A stretch of DNA of 64,000 bases, taken from Bacteroidota bacterium (GTDB taxonomy: Bacteria > Bacteroidota > Bacteroidia > UKL13-3). The notes below the pieces were generated by a model, which made no database searches, was not told the origin of the DNA, and saw only the letters and a program-made list of their open reading frames with translations. Both the position numbers and the translations under genes were made by a program. The stretch spans positions 248,001 through 312,000 of the forward strand of contig JAIYAT010000035.1 of the NCBI GenBank assembly GCA_027488905.1. The letters run 5' to 3'. How positions within the stretch are numbered: the stretch's first letter is position 1; each line of letters opens with the position of its first letter. Shown here piece by piece: positions 26,167 to 34,069 of this stretch.

Positions 26167-27423
26167 TTATGTTTTTTGCTTTTTCTTTTGCGCTGAAGGA
26201 AACAATACATTGTTTAAAATGAGTCGATAGCCAGGTGAATTTGGATGCAAGTTTAAATCGGTTGGCGGCTCTCCTACCTGGTGCTGGTAATCTTCTGGAT
26301 CGTGACCACTGTAAAACGTCCAGGTGCCCTTGCCAGCAGTTCCATGAATATAACGGGCTTCGTTTAACGACTTATTCTCTCCTAAAATCAATACTTCTGA
26401 TTTAATATATGGTTTTCTAAAAGCAGTAGTTTGACCCCAAAAGCCTTTTACAGTGCTCGTATGATTCTGATTTAACATGGTTGGTACCATATCCCACTTG
26501 GCGCTAAACTCAAATAAAGAAAATACATCATTTTCCTCCGTCACTGGCCTTGTGCCTTGCATGGCATCGATGTAACTGTGCTCATAAACCATTGGATCAA
26601 GGTAAAGTTTATAATCTTTAAAGGCGAAGCTTCTGCTAAAATCTAGCTTATTATCTGCCGACCAATCGGCTGGGTCTCCATCAAAAACTTGGTCACAAAT
26701 ATCAATTCCATCTGCTGCCATTGCAATGTCCCAAGTATCGGTTGCACTGCACATCGCAAACATAAAACCACCGCCTAAAACATAGTCTCTTATTTTCTTT
26801 GCAACTGCAAGTTTCAATTCACTTACTTTAGCAAATCCTTGTTTGGCGGCCATTGATTCGGCTTCCCTCACCTCTGCTTGATACCACGCAGCATTGGAGT
26901 ATGCCGAATAAAACTTTCCATATTGGCCCGTAAAATCTTCATGATGCACATGCAACCAATCATATAAGGGAAGCTTGTTTTCTAATACTTCATCATCATA
27001 AATAACATCGTAAGGGATTTCTGCATAGGTTAAAACCAAAGTAACTGCATCGTCCCAAGGTTGTTTGGTTTTTGGACTATAAACGGCAATTTTTGGGGCC
27101 TTGAGTAACTTCACTAATTCCATGTTAACATCAGGTTTGGCAATTTGAAGCAGTATTTCAGAAACCTGACCTTCGCTTATAATTTCATAACTAATGCTCC
27201 TTACCCTACATTCTTTTTCTATGGCATCGTTGAGCATTATCATAAAACTTCCGCCTTTGTAATTCAAAAGCCATTCAACTTCTTTGTCTTGTTTAAGCAC
27301 CCAAAATGCCAATCCATACGCTTTTAAGTGATTCTTTTGAGCAGCATCCATAGGAATTAAAATCCTTGTGGCATGAGCCATTGAAGTACTTAACAACAAA
27401 ATAAGGAAAAGGAATTTTCGCAT
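26167..27423 (-). CDS. Secreted 'asparagine synthetase B'-family protein
   Basis: A 418-aa exported protein (signal peptide MRKFLFLILLLSTSMAHA) of a Bacteroidota family that databases label asparagine synthetase B. I see no AsnB N-terminal Cys nucleophile or synthetase PP-loop. Instead there is a flavodoxin/GATase-I-like pattern: LLKAPKIAVYSP, DWLHVHHEDFTGQYGKFY, VLGGGFMFAMCSATDTWD, and FYSGHDPEDYQHQVG. This looks like a ThuA/GATase-like fold outside the cytoplasm, so the name is probably wrong. It follows the DUF2520 gene by 12 nt and precedes a small membrane protein. Confidence 0.75.
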   Translation of the reverse strand: MRKFLFLILLLSTSMAHATRILIPMDAAQKNHLKAYGLAFWVLKQDKEVEWLLNYKGGSFMIMLNDAIEKECRVRSISYEIISEGQVSEILLQIAKPDVNMELVKLLKAPKIAVYSPKTKQPWDDAVTLVLTYAEIPYDVIYDDEVLENKLPLYDWLHVHHEDFTGQYGKFYSAYSNAAWYQAEVREAESMAAKQGFAKVSELKLAVAKKIRDYVLGGGFMFAMCSATDTWDIAMAADGIDICDQVFDGDPADWSADNKLDFSRSFAFKDYKLYLDPMVYEHSYIDAMQGTRPVTEENDVFSLFEFSAKWDMVPTMLNQNHTSTVKGFWGQTTAFRKPYIKSEVLILGENKSLNEARYIHGTAGKGTWTFYSGHDPEDYQHQVGEPPTDLNLHPNSPGYRLILNNVLFPSAQKKKQKT

Positions 27424-27435
27424 GATTCAAATATG

Positions 27436-28191
27436 CTATTTTGTAGCGATACTTTTAGAAATCAAATCATAAATTTCTGATAATTTTGGTTCATTTACCA
27501 ATATTTTACGATGAATTTCCATGCTATTTTCATCTCCCCTGCTGGCTGGCCCAGTTTGCGCCTCGGCAGGACTTAATACTTTTAACTTTTCGGTAGTTTC
27601 ATTAATAAGAGGCAATAAATATTTGAAATCAAGTTGGTTTTTGCCCAAAAAATCATGCATCAATGAAAACAAATGATTGCTAAAATTATTCACAAATACT
27701 GCTGCTAAATGTAAATGCTGTCTTTGCCCTTCACTCACCATAATGGCCTTCTGCCCTAGTGTATCTGCCACCACTTCAAGAATTCTTTTGTTCTCTTCAT
27801 TAGAGGCTTCAATGGCAATAGGAATTTCTTTAAAGTTAAGTGTTCTAGGTTCGCTAAAGGTTTGTATAGGCCAAAAAACACCATAATTAGCATGCTTCTT
27901 TAGAAGGGTTGCAGGCAAAATTCCAGAACAATGCACCACAATAGCTTGTGTGTTAATTGTTGCAGCTAAGCCTTCAACCGCATTGTCAGAAATAGCTAAA
28001 AATACTATGTCGGTTTGAACCGAGGCCGCCTGCAGCGAATCTGCAATTGGAACTTTGAAGGTTTTGGCTAGCCCTTCTGCTTTTTGGGTATTTCTAGCCC
28101 ATAAGGCTGTAACCTCAAAATGTCCTTGGCAACAAGCACGAAGTAAATTCTGTGCTAACTTTCCACTTCCAATAATTGCTACTTTTATCAT
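27436..28191 (-). CDS. DUF2520 Rossmann-fold oxidoreductase-like protein
   Basis: A 251-aa NAD(P)-binding protein. Starting at the ATG at 28191 puts the dinucleotide motif GSGKLAQNL at the very N-terminus (MIKVAIIGSGK). DIVFLAISDNAV ends the Rossmann half; the C-terminal half is helical and contains TGPASRGDENSMEIH, the hallmark of DUF2520 proteins. The fold resembles pyrroline-5-carboxylate and F420-dependent reductases, but the substrate is unknown. The frame extends to 28236, but those extra residues do not fit the fold. A decamer copy is at 28012-28021. Confidence 0.85.
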   Translation of the reverse strand: MIKVAIIGSGKLAQNLLRACCQGHFEVTALWARNTQKAEGLAKTFKVPIADSLQAASVQTDIVFLAISDNAVEGLAATINTQAIVVHCSGILPATLLKKHANYGVFWPIQTFSEPRTLNFKEIPIAIEASNEENKRILEVVADTLGQKAIMVSEGQRQHLHLAAVFVNNFSNHLFSLMHDFLGKNQLDFKYLLPLINETTEKLKVLSPAEAQTGPASRGDENSMEIHRKILVNEPKLSEIYDLISKSIATK

Positions 28192-28324
28192 GTCTTGGTT
28201 CAAAACTAAATAATTAAATGACTTCTTATTACCCAATTAGGCATAGTTACCCGAAAATTGTGCATATTTTCATTCCTACCTAAACAGGTTTTTAAATATT
28301 TTCGAAGTCGAAATAACAGCATAT

Positions 28325-29119
28325 ATGATTAGTAACCACGAAATAGACTACCGCATTTTTGGTAGCGAAATGCAATGTGTAGAAATTGAACTAGACCCAA
28401 ATGAAACCGTAATGGCAGAGCCGGGCTCGTTTATGATGATGAACGACGGGGTTCAAATGAATACCATTTTTGGAGATGGCTCACAGCAACAAAGTGGTAT
28501 TTTTGGTAAGCTTATGTCGGCTGGCAAAAGGTTGTTAACAGGTGAAAGTCTATTCATGACTGCCTATACCAACTTAGGTTCAGGCAAAAAAACAGTAACC
28601 TTCGCCTCCCCATACCCTGGAAAAATTATTCCAATAGATTTAAGCAAAATGGGTGGTAAAATGACCTGCCAAAAAGATTCGTTTTTATGCGCAGCTAAAG
28701 GTGTGAGTGTTGGTATAGAGTTTCAAAAGAAACTTGGTACAGGCTTGTTTGGTGGCGAAGGCTTTATCATGCAAAAATTAGAAGGTGATGGAATGGCCTT
28801 TGTGCATGCAGGCGGACATGTTGAAGAAAGAGAACTAATGCCAGGAGAAATATTAAAAGTGGATACTGGTTGTATTGTGGCCTTTACCAAAGAAATTGAC
28901 TACGATATTCAGTTTGTTGGCGGTATTAAAAACACCTTGTTTGGTGGTGAGGGTGTCTTCTTTGCAACACTTAAAGGACCAGGAAAAGTTTGGATTCAAT
29001 CTTTACCCATTAGCAGGTTGGCTGGAAGAATATTGCAATATGGCAGTGTAGGCGGCAGACGAGAAGAAGGCGGAATTTTAGGCGGATTAGGCAATATCCT
29101 AGATGGCGATGGATATTAA
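28325..29119 (+). CDS. AIM24/TIGR00266 family protein
   Basis: A 264-aa cytoplasmic beta-helical protein of unknown function related to yeast Aim24. Markers are [21 protein letters not shown] at the N-terminus, [14 protein letters not shown] in the middle, and [11 protein letters not shown] near the C-terminus. The C-terminus is very Gly-rich ([18 protein letters not shown]). It overlaps the downstream ACMSD-like gene by 17 nt, so the two are co-translated, an association not explained by known function. Confidence 0.9.
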   Translation: MISNHEIDYRIFGSEMQCVEIELDPNETVMAEPGSFMMMNDGVQMNTIFGDGSQQQSGIFGKLMSAGKRLLTGESLFMTAYTNLGSGKKTVTFASPYPGKIIPIDLSKMGGKMTCQKDSFLCAAKGVSVGIEFQKKLGTGLFGGEGFIMQKLEGDGMAFVHAGGHVEERELMPGEILKVDTGCIVAFTKEIDYDIQFVGGIKNTLFGGEGVFFATLKGPGKVWIQSLPISRLAGRILQYGSVGGRREEGGILGGLGNILDGDGY

Positions 29120-30128
29120 GAAGATTGATGTCCATGCGCATATTCTCCCTGAGTTTATGCCTAACCTTAAAGACCGTTATGGCTATGGAAATGAATTTAT
29201 TTATTTAGATCATTTTCAACCCGGTCGTGCAAATATGATGAAAGCTGATGGCACTTTCTTTAGAACCATCGACGAACTTTGCTGGAACCCAGAATCTATC
29301 ATTGACCACATGGACAAACATGGGGTTGAGTTAATGGCATTATCCATTGTTCCGGTTTTATTTTATTATTGGGCAAAGCCAGAACACACCCATGAATGGG
29401 CACAGTATTACAATAACCATGTGGCAAAAATTCAAGAAACCTACCCCACTCGTTTTGTGGGTTTAGGAACGCTGCCCATGCAAGATATTACAAGGGCTTG
29501 TGAAGAATTGTCGCGTTGTAAGTATGAGTTGAACCTACCTGGTGTTGAAATAGGAACGCATATAGAACATAGAAATTTGGACGATCCTTATTATTATCCT
29601 TTTTATGAAACCGCAGAGAAGTTGGGCATGTGCATTTTTGTGCATCCTTGGGACATGATGGGGCAAGAAAAAATGCCTAATTACTTTTTGCCTTGGCTAG
29701 TGGGAATGCCTGCAGAAACTTCTTTGGCTATTTGCAGCATGATGTTTGGTGGCATCTTTGATAAATACCCAAAGTTAAGAGTATTATTTGCCCATGGTGG
29801 AGGCTGCTTTCCGCAAACCATTGGCAGAATTAGCCATGCTTACCATGCCAGACCAGATTTATGCAATGTGCATAAGGTGGCTGACCCAAGAACTTATACC
29901 GATAAATTCTACATTGACTCTTTGGTTCACGACGACGAAACCTTTGAATTTTTATTGAAAATGTTTGGGCCAGATAAAATTGCCATGGGCTCTGACTTCC
30001 CTTTCCCATTGGGCGATTTAGAACATGGAAAGTTTATTGAGTTAATGAAAGATTTGTCTGAAGAAACCAAACTAAAACTACTCAGAACTACTGCTTTGGA
30101 ATGGTTGGGAATTGATTTGGGGGAATAA
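29103..30128 (+). CDS. ACMSD-like amidohydrolase-superfamily decarboxylase
   Basis: A 341-aa TIM-barrel metalloenzyme matching 2-amino-3-carboxymuconate-6-semialdehyde decarboxylase of the kynurenine path. [10 protein letters not shown] supplies the metal-binding HxH, HPWDMMG another ligand His, [15 protein letters not shown] the catalytic/substrate motif, and [10 protein letters not shown] the metal Asp. It would divert tryptophan/3-hydroxyanthranilate breakdown away from quinolinate. No other kynurenine genes are in the window. It overlaps the AIM24 gene by 17 nt. Confidence 0.88.
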   Translation: MAMDIKKIDVHAHILPEFMPNLKDRYGYGNEFIYLDHFQPGRANMMKADGTFFRTIDELCWNPESIIDHMDKHGVELMALSIVPVLFYYWAKPEHTHEWAQYYNNHVAKIQETYPTRFVGLGTLPMQDITRACEELSRCKYELNLPGVEIGTHIEHRNLDDPYYYPFYETAEKLGMCIFVHPWDMMGQEKMPNYFLPWLVGMPAETSLAICSMMFGGIFDKYPKLRVLFAHGGGCFPQTIGRISHAYHARPDLCNVHKVADPRTYTDKFYIDSLVHDDETFEFLLKMFGPDKIAMGSDFPFPLGDLEHGKFIELMKDLSEETKLKLLRTTALEWLGIDLGE

Positions 30129-30159
30129 GGAGTTGAGCGATTTAAGTTTATAAACTAGA

Positions 30160-31263
30160 TTAGAAAACGATTATTTTCTTTACTAGTTCGGTATGCTGTT
30201 TAGTTTGAATTTTAATATAATACATACCTGAACTAAGTGCGGAAATATCAATAAAATCGTTATTTACAGAACCTGTTAAATGAATATTTTGGCCAAACAC
30301 GTTTCCAATGGTATAAGTTGCTCCAATGAGTTGACTAACTCCTTCTATTCTCAACTTTCTCAACTCCTGATTGATTTGAATTGAAATATTAGATTCATTA
30401 GCTAAAGCTTTGTTTAATCCAGTAGTCATTGCATTTTCAGCATATTCTATGTAATCATTATAATCAGCATATAACTGCACGGCTCTAGCTACATGCCATA
30501 AAGAACCTTGTATATACCAATGATAATATATATAGGGAGCACCAGTTGGGCTATTGTTGGAAATCCAATCCAAATTTCCATCTTTTACGAATACAGAATC
30601 TCTGAAAATAATATCAATTCGCTCCAGAATAGCAGGAAAAGTTCCGAATGGTAAAATGATATTACCAGATGCTATAACCTTTGCATTTGCCGTATGATTT
30701 AAAATATGATAGACTGAATCAACCTCTAATCCATCATAAACACCTCTATATCGTGGTGTATGGATGCTAGCTTGCGAATATGTGCTATCACCTAATTTGT
30801 AAGGAAATAATTTCAAGAGTCGATCAGGGCGCGTTCGTCCTTCAAAGGCTCCAACGAAAGGATTGAAAATTATAACTTCACCTAATTCGTAAACACCTTT
30901 GTTTTCTACTTTATAAAATGAAGGACCAACTTTACTAAATGGTATTACCGCCATTGTAGCTGATTCATAGCTATTAAAATTCAAAGTATTTGGGTCTACG
31001 TAATTAATAGTATCATATCTTTCTTTAGGTAGTTTTGTAAAATCCCAAATATTGTTTGTTCCAAGTTTAGAGAAAGTAAAACGATTTAACGAAAGAGTAT
31101 CTTCATAAATTTGAGACATTACCATACTTGAACCAAACTTAGGTACATCACTTTGCGTTAAAACAACTTGGCTAGTTAGGCTATTTGCCTGAAAGAAAAA
31201 TAATAAAGCTGCTAAGAATAATTTGATTTGCTTAAGCAAATCAAGTCGGGTTGAATATTTCAT
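30160..31263 (-). CDS. T9SS-secreted protein (type A sorting domain), unknown function
   Basis: A 367-aa exported protein with a long N-region and hydrophobic signal segment (residues 12-32) and a C-terminal type A T9SS sorting domain of beta strands (from about 300: GATYTIGNVFGQ, ISALSSGMYYIKIQT, ending VKKIIVF). The middle is beta-rich and unrecognised. It should cross the outer membrane by type IX secretion. A decamer copy (31282-31291) sits 19 nt upstream of the ATG, in its 5' region. Confidence 0.8.
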   Translation of the reverse strand: MKYSTRLDLLKQIKLFLAALLFFFQANSLTSQVVLTQSDVPKFGSSMVMSQIYEDTLSLNRFTFSKLGTNNIWDFTKLPKERYDTINYVDPNTLNFNSYESATMAVIPFSKVGPSFYKVENKGVYELGEVIIFNPFVGAFEGRTRPDRLLKLFPYKLGDSTYSQASIHTPRYRGVYDGLEVDSVYHILNHTANAKVIASGNIILPFGTFPAILERIDIIFRDSVFVKDGNLDWISNNSPTGAPYIYYHWYIQGSLWHVARAVQLYADYNDYIEYAENAMTTGLNKALANESNISIQINQELRKLRIEGVSQLIGATYTIGNVFGQNIHLTGSVNNDFIDISALSSGMYYIKIQTKQHTELVKKIIVF

Positions 31264-31281
31264 ATTGTTTTCAAGGCATTT

Positions 31282-31291
31282 GGTTCAAACC
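31282..31291. repeat. Intergenic GGTTCAAACC copy upstream of T9SS gene
   Basis: One of 22 copies of the GGTTYRAACC decamer. This one is noncoding, between divergent genes, 19 nt before the minus-strand ATG at 31263. Confidence 0.9.
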
Positions 31292-31434
31292 AAAATTAGG
31301 AGAAATAATTAGCATAAAAAACAATTGAATGACAGAAAGCCTTCTTTTTTCGAATGAAATAGCAGAAGATTTAGGTCAATACTTCGTAAATTCAATCAAT
31401 TCAATTGGCATAAAACGTCTAACAATTCACTCCT

Positions 31435-31530
31435 AATCTACAAATTAACCTAAATTCGTTGATTATATTCTACAAATTTGCGTTAATTAGTAGAATACAA
31501 TCTATATATTTGCGTGAATTTGTAGATTTG
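31435..31530. repeat. Three 32-bp tandem imperfect-palindrome units upstream of AAA_14 ATPase
   Basis: Units at 31435-31466, 31467-31498 and 31499-31530 share the pattern TCTACAAATT-N6-AATTnGTAGA. Each is itself an imperfect palindrome, so the 96-bp block also reads as a large inverted repeat. TCTAC/TCTAT begins at 31437, 31469 and 31501, an exact 32-nt period. The rest of the 290-bp gap between genes holds one decamer copy and nothing else I can support. The block ends 23 nt before the ATPase ATG. Confidence 0.85.
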
Positions 31531-31553
31531 AATGGTTTAGTAATGCTTAACAT

Positions 31554-32678
31554 ATGAAAGTTAGTCGATTGTTGAAAGAGAAAATTCTAGCAAAATGGGA
31601 CGACCGAAAAGTAATCATCGTTTCTGGTCCAAGGCAGGTAGGTAAGACTACTCTCTTGACAGAAATATGTAAAGAAAAAGGGGAATGTCTCTTTTTAAAT
31701 GGGGATGATTTTTCTGTTCATAATTTGCTTAAGGAATTTACAAAATCCAAGTGGCTCTCCATTATTGGTAAGTATAAAATTTTATTTATAGACGAAGCGC
31801 AAAGAATTCCTAATATAGGCTTGGGTGTAAAAATTATTTACGATCAAATACCAGATGTTAAAGTAATCCTATCAGGTTCCTCGGCCATAGATTTAAATTC
31901 TCAAACCAAAGAGTCTTTAACTGGCAGAAAGTGGGAGTTTCATTTATACCCAATTGCATGGAAGGAATGGGTAGATCAAATTAACTATATAAATGCCCAA
32001 AGTGATTTGGAAAACAGACTAATATATGGCATGTATCCAGATGTTTTAACCCATGAATCAGATAAGAAAGAAATTTTAATGGAACTTACTAGCAGCTATT
32101 TGTTTAAAGATTTATTGGAGTACAATGGCATTAGAAACCCTAAAATTCTCAATGATTTGTTGAAAGCTTTGGCTTTACAATTAGGCAATGAAGTTTCTTA
32201 TAACGAACTCTCTCAGTTGCTGCAAGTAGATAGGGCAACTGTAGAGAAGTACATAGACTTGTTAGAAAAAACCTTTGTCATATTTAAGCTTCCGGCGTTA
32301 AACAATAACCAACGCAATGAAATAAAAAACTCGAGAAAGATATATTTTTATGACAATGGCGTTAGGAATGCCATCATTCAAAATTTCACTCCATTGTCTT
32401 TAAGAAACGATGTAGGTGCACTTTGGGAAAACTTTCTAATTTCGGAGAGGGTTAAGAAGCATGCTTACCAAAGACAAACAGTTTTTCAATCTTTTTGGAG
32501 AAATTACCATGGGCAAGAAGTGGATTATATCGAAACCATTGATGGAATTCAGAATGCTTATGAATTTAAGTGGAACGAAAAAAGAAAATCAAAAGTTCCG
32601 GCTGGATTTCAGAAAAATTATCCAGAAAGCAATTTTACTAACATCAATCGCTCCAACTTTGACGACTTTGTTTTTTAA
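31554..32678 (+). CDS. AAA_14/DUF4143 P-loop ATPase
   Basis: A 374-aa protein with Walker A SGPRQVGKTT (residues 24-33), Walker B ILFIDEAQRIPN, sensor-like VILSGSSAIDL, and GRKWEFHLYPIAWKEW, a signature of AAA_14 ATPases. The C-terminal DUF4143 region carries a winged-helix segment (YNELSQLLQVDRATVEKYIDLLEKTFVIFKL) and a PD-(D/E)XK-like patch (GQEVDYIE...AYEFKWN). Function in the family is unclear. Three 32-bp tandem palindromes lie just upstream. TrxB follows but probably has its own start. Confidence 0.88.
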   Translation: MKVSRLLKEKILAKWDDRKVIIVSGPRQVGKTTLLTEICKEKGECLFLNGDDFSVHNLLKEFTKSKWLSIIGKYKILFIDEAQRIPNIGLGVKIIYDQIPDVKVILSGSSAIDLNSQTKESLTGRKWEFHLYPIAWKEWVDQINYINAQSDLENRLIYGMYPDVLTHESDKKEILMELTSSYLFKDLLEYNGIRNPKILNDLLKALALQLGNEVSYNELSQLLQVDRATVEKYIDLLEKTFVIFKLPALNNNQRNEIKNSRKIYFYDNGVRNAIIQNFTPLSLRNDVGALWENFLISERVKKHAYQRQTVFQSFWRNYHGQEVDYIETIDGIQNAYEFKWNEKRKSKVPAGFQKNYPESNFTNINRSNFDDFVF

Positions 32679-32732
32679 TTTTAAAATTAAAGCATGATTA
32701 TTGAAACTATAAATACATCTAAAACATCTAGC

Positions 32733-33686
32733 ATGAATACACCAGAAAAAATTGAATGTCTAATTGTAGGGTCAGGGCCTGCAGGATATACCGCCGCAAT
32801 ATACGCCGCACGTGCCGATATGAAACCAGTTATGTATGCAGGAATGCAGCCGGGCGGTCAACTTACTATCACAACTGATGTTGAGAATTATCCAGGGTAT
32901 CCTGAGGGTATCATGGGGCCAGAAATGATGGAACTGTTTCGCAAACAAGCTGAGCGCTTTGGAACGGATGTTCGCTATGGTATGATTACCTCAGTTGACT
33001 TTAGCGGCAAGCCACCCTTTAAATTGATTGCAGATGAGAAGCATGAAATTTTGGCCGAGACTGTCATTATTGCTACCGGTGCAAGTGCCAAATGGTTAGG
33101 CATTCCTTCAGAAGAAAAATTAAATGGACGCGGAGTAAGTGCTTGTGCAGTTTGTGATGGCTTTTTCTTTAGAGGTAAAGATGTGGCTATTGTTGGTGCT
33201 GGAGATACTGCTTGTGAAGAAGCTTCTTACCTTGCTAAAATTTGTAGCAAAGTATATATGATTGTAAGACGTGATGAATTTAGAGCTTCCAAAGCCATGC
33301 AACACCGCGTTTTAAACACGCCAAACATTGAAGTTATATTTAATGCGGTTACAGAAGAAATCCTTGGAGAAAATGCAGTTGAAGGTGCTCGCTTAAAGGT
33401 TGGTTCAAACGGAGAAACCAGAACCATTGATGTTAAAGGATTTTTTGTGGCTATCGGCCATCAGCCAAACACAGGGATTTTTAAAGACTATTTGGATATG
33501 GATGAAACAGGATATTTGTTAACCATTCCAGGAACCACTAAAACCAATGTTGAAGGCGTTTTTGCCTGTGGCGATGCTCAAGACAAAGTTTACAGACAAG
33601 CGGTTACAGCGGCTGGTAGTGGTTGTATGGCAGCACTCGATGCAGAACGCTATTTGGCAGCAAAACATTCACCTGTAGAAGCATAA
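32733..33686 (+). CDS. trxB: Thioredoxin-disulfide reductase
   Basis: A 317-aa FAD/NADPH enzyme that reduces thioredoxin. FAD motif GSGPAGYTAAIYAARA, redox-active CAVCDGFF, NADPH motif VGAGDTACEEA, and the C-terminal FAD contact GVFACGDAQDK. The ATG at 32733 (MNTPEKIECLIVGSG) is preferred to that at 32694. The intact CxxC makes TrxB more likely than the Cys-poor bacillithiol reductase YpdA. A YtxJ-like gene follows by 2 nt. A one-mismatch decamer variant lies near 33400. Confidence 0.94.
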   Translation: MNTPEKIECLIVGSGPAGYTAAIYAARADMKPVMYAGMQPGGQLTITTDVENYPGYPEGIMGPEMMELFRKQAERFGTDVRYGMITSVDFSGKPPFKLIADEKHEILAETVIIATGASAKWLGIPSEEKLNGRGVSACAVCDGFFFRGKDVAIVGAGDTACEEASYLAKICSKVYMIVRRDEFRASKAMQHRVLNTPNIEVIFNAVTEEILGENAVEGARLKVGSNGETRTIDVKGFFVAIGHQPNTGIFKDYLDMDETGYLLTIPGTTKTNVEGVFACGDAQDKVYRQAVTAAGSGCMAALDAERYLAAKHSPVEA

Positions 33687-33688
33687 GT

Positions 33689-34027
33689 ATGAATTGGATT
33701 GTCTTATCTGAGATGGATCAATTGGATTATATTGATGAAATTAGTGCTACAAAACCTGTTTTAATTTTTAAACACAGCACACGTTGTAGCATTAGTTCAA
33801 CCGCACTCACTAGGTTCGAAAGAAACTATAAAGCGGTTGATGAAGCAATAATGTTTGCTTATTATTTGGATTTACTTAAGTTTCGTTCAATATCTAATGA
33901 AATTGAAAACAGATATCAAGTGGAACATCAATCGCCACAAACCTTGTTAATTAAAGGTGGCAAATGCGTTCATACAAGTTCACACATTGAGATTGATTAC
34001 AAAGAAATAATCGAATTAATGAATTAA
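33689..34027 (+). CDS. Bacillithiol-system redox protein YtxJ-like
   Basis: A 112-aa thioredoxin-fold protein. KPVLIFKHSTRCSISSTAL carries the YtxJ monothiol motif (RCSIS), followed by FRSISNEIENRYQVEHQSPQ with the cis-Pro region and LLIKGGKCVHTSSH. YtxJ is proposed as a bacilliredoxin-like partner of bacillithiol. Its ATG at 33689 lies 2 nt after trxB, so the pair form a thiol-redox operon. The longer open frame into trxB is an artefact. A terminator follows. Confidence 0.85.
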   Translation: MNWIVLSEMDQLDYIDEISATKPVLIFKHSTRCSISSTALTRFERNYKAVDEAIMFAYYLDLLKFRSISNEIENRYQVEHQSPQTLLIKGGKCVHTSSHIEIDYKEIIELMN

Positions 34028-34055
34028 AAAAAAGGGGCACATAGCCCCTTTTTTT
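34027..34055. terminator. Bidirectional terminator between ytxJ and parC
   Basis: Stem AGGGGC/GCCCCT with an ACATA loop, flanked by seven A on the left and seven T on the right, so it works for both converging transcripts. Confidence 0.9.
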
Positions 34056-34069
34056 GTTAATTATAACGC

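Noticed and set aside
31329-31436. A 35-codon plus-strand frame starting MTESLLFSNEIAEDL before the tandem palindromes
   Set aside because: No recognisable domain and it ends in the repeat array; could be a gene remnant, but nothing supports expression.
31264-31553. CRISPR array at the three 32-bp repeats
   Set aside because: Repeats abut with no spacers and are palindromic throughout; no cas genes nearby.
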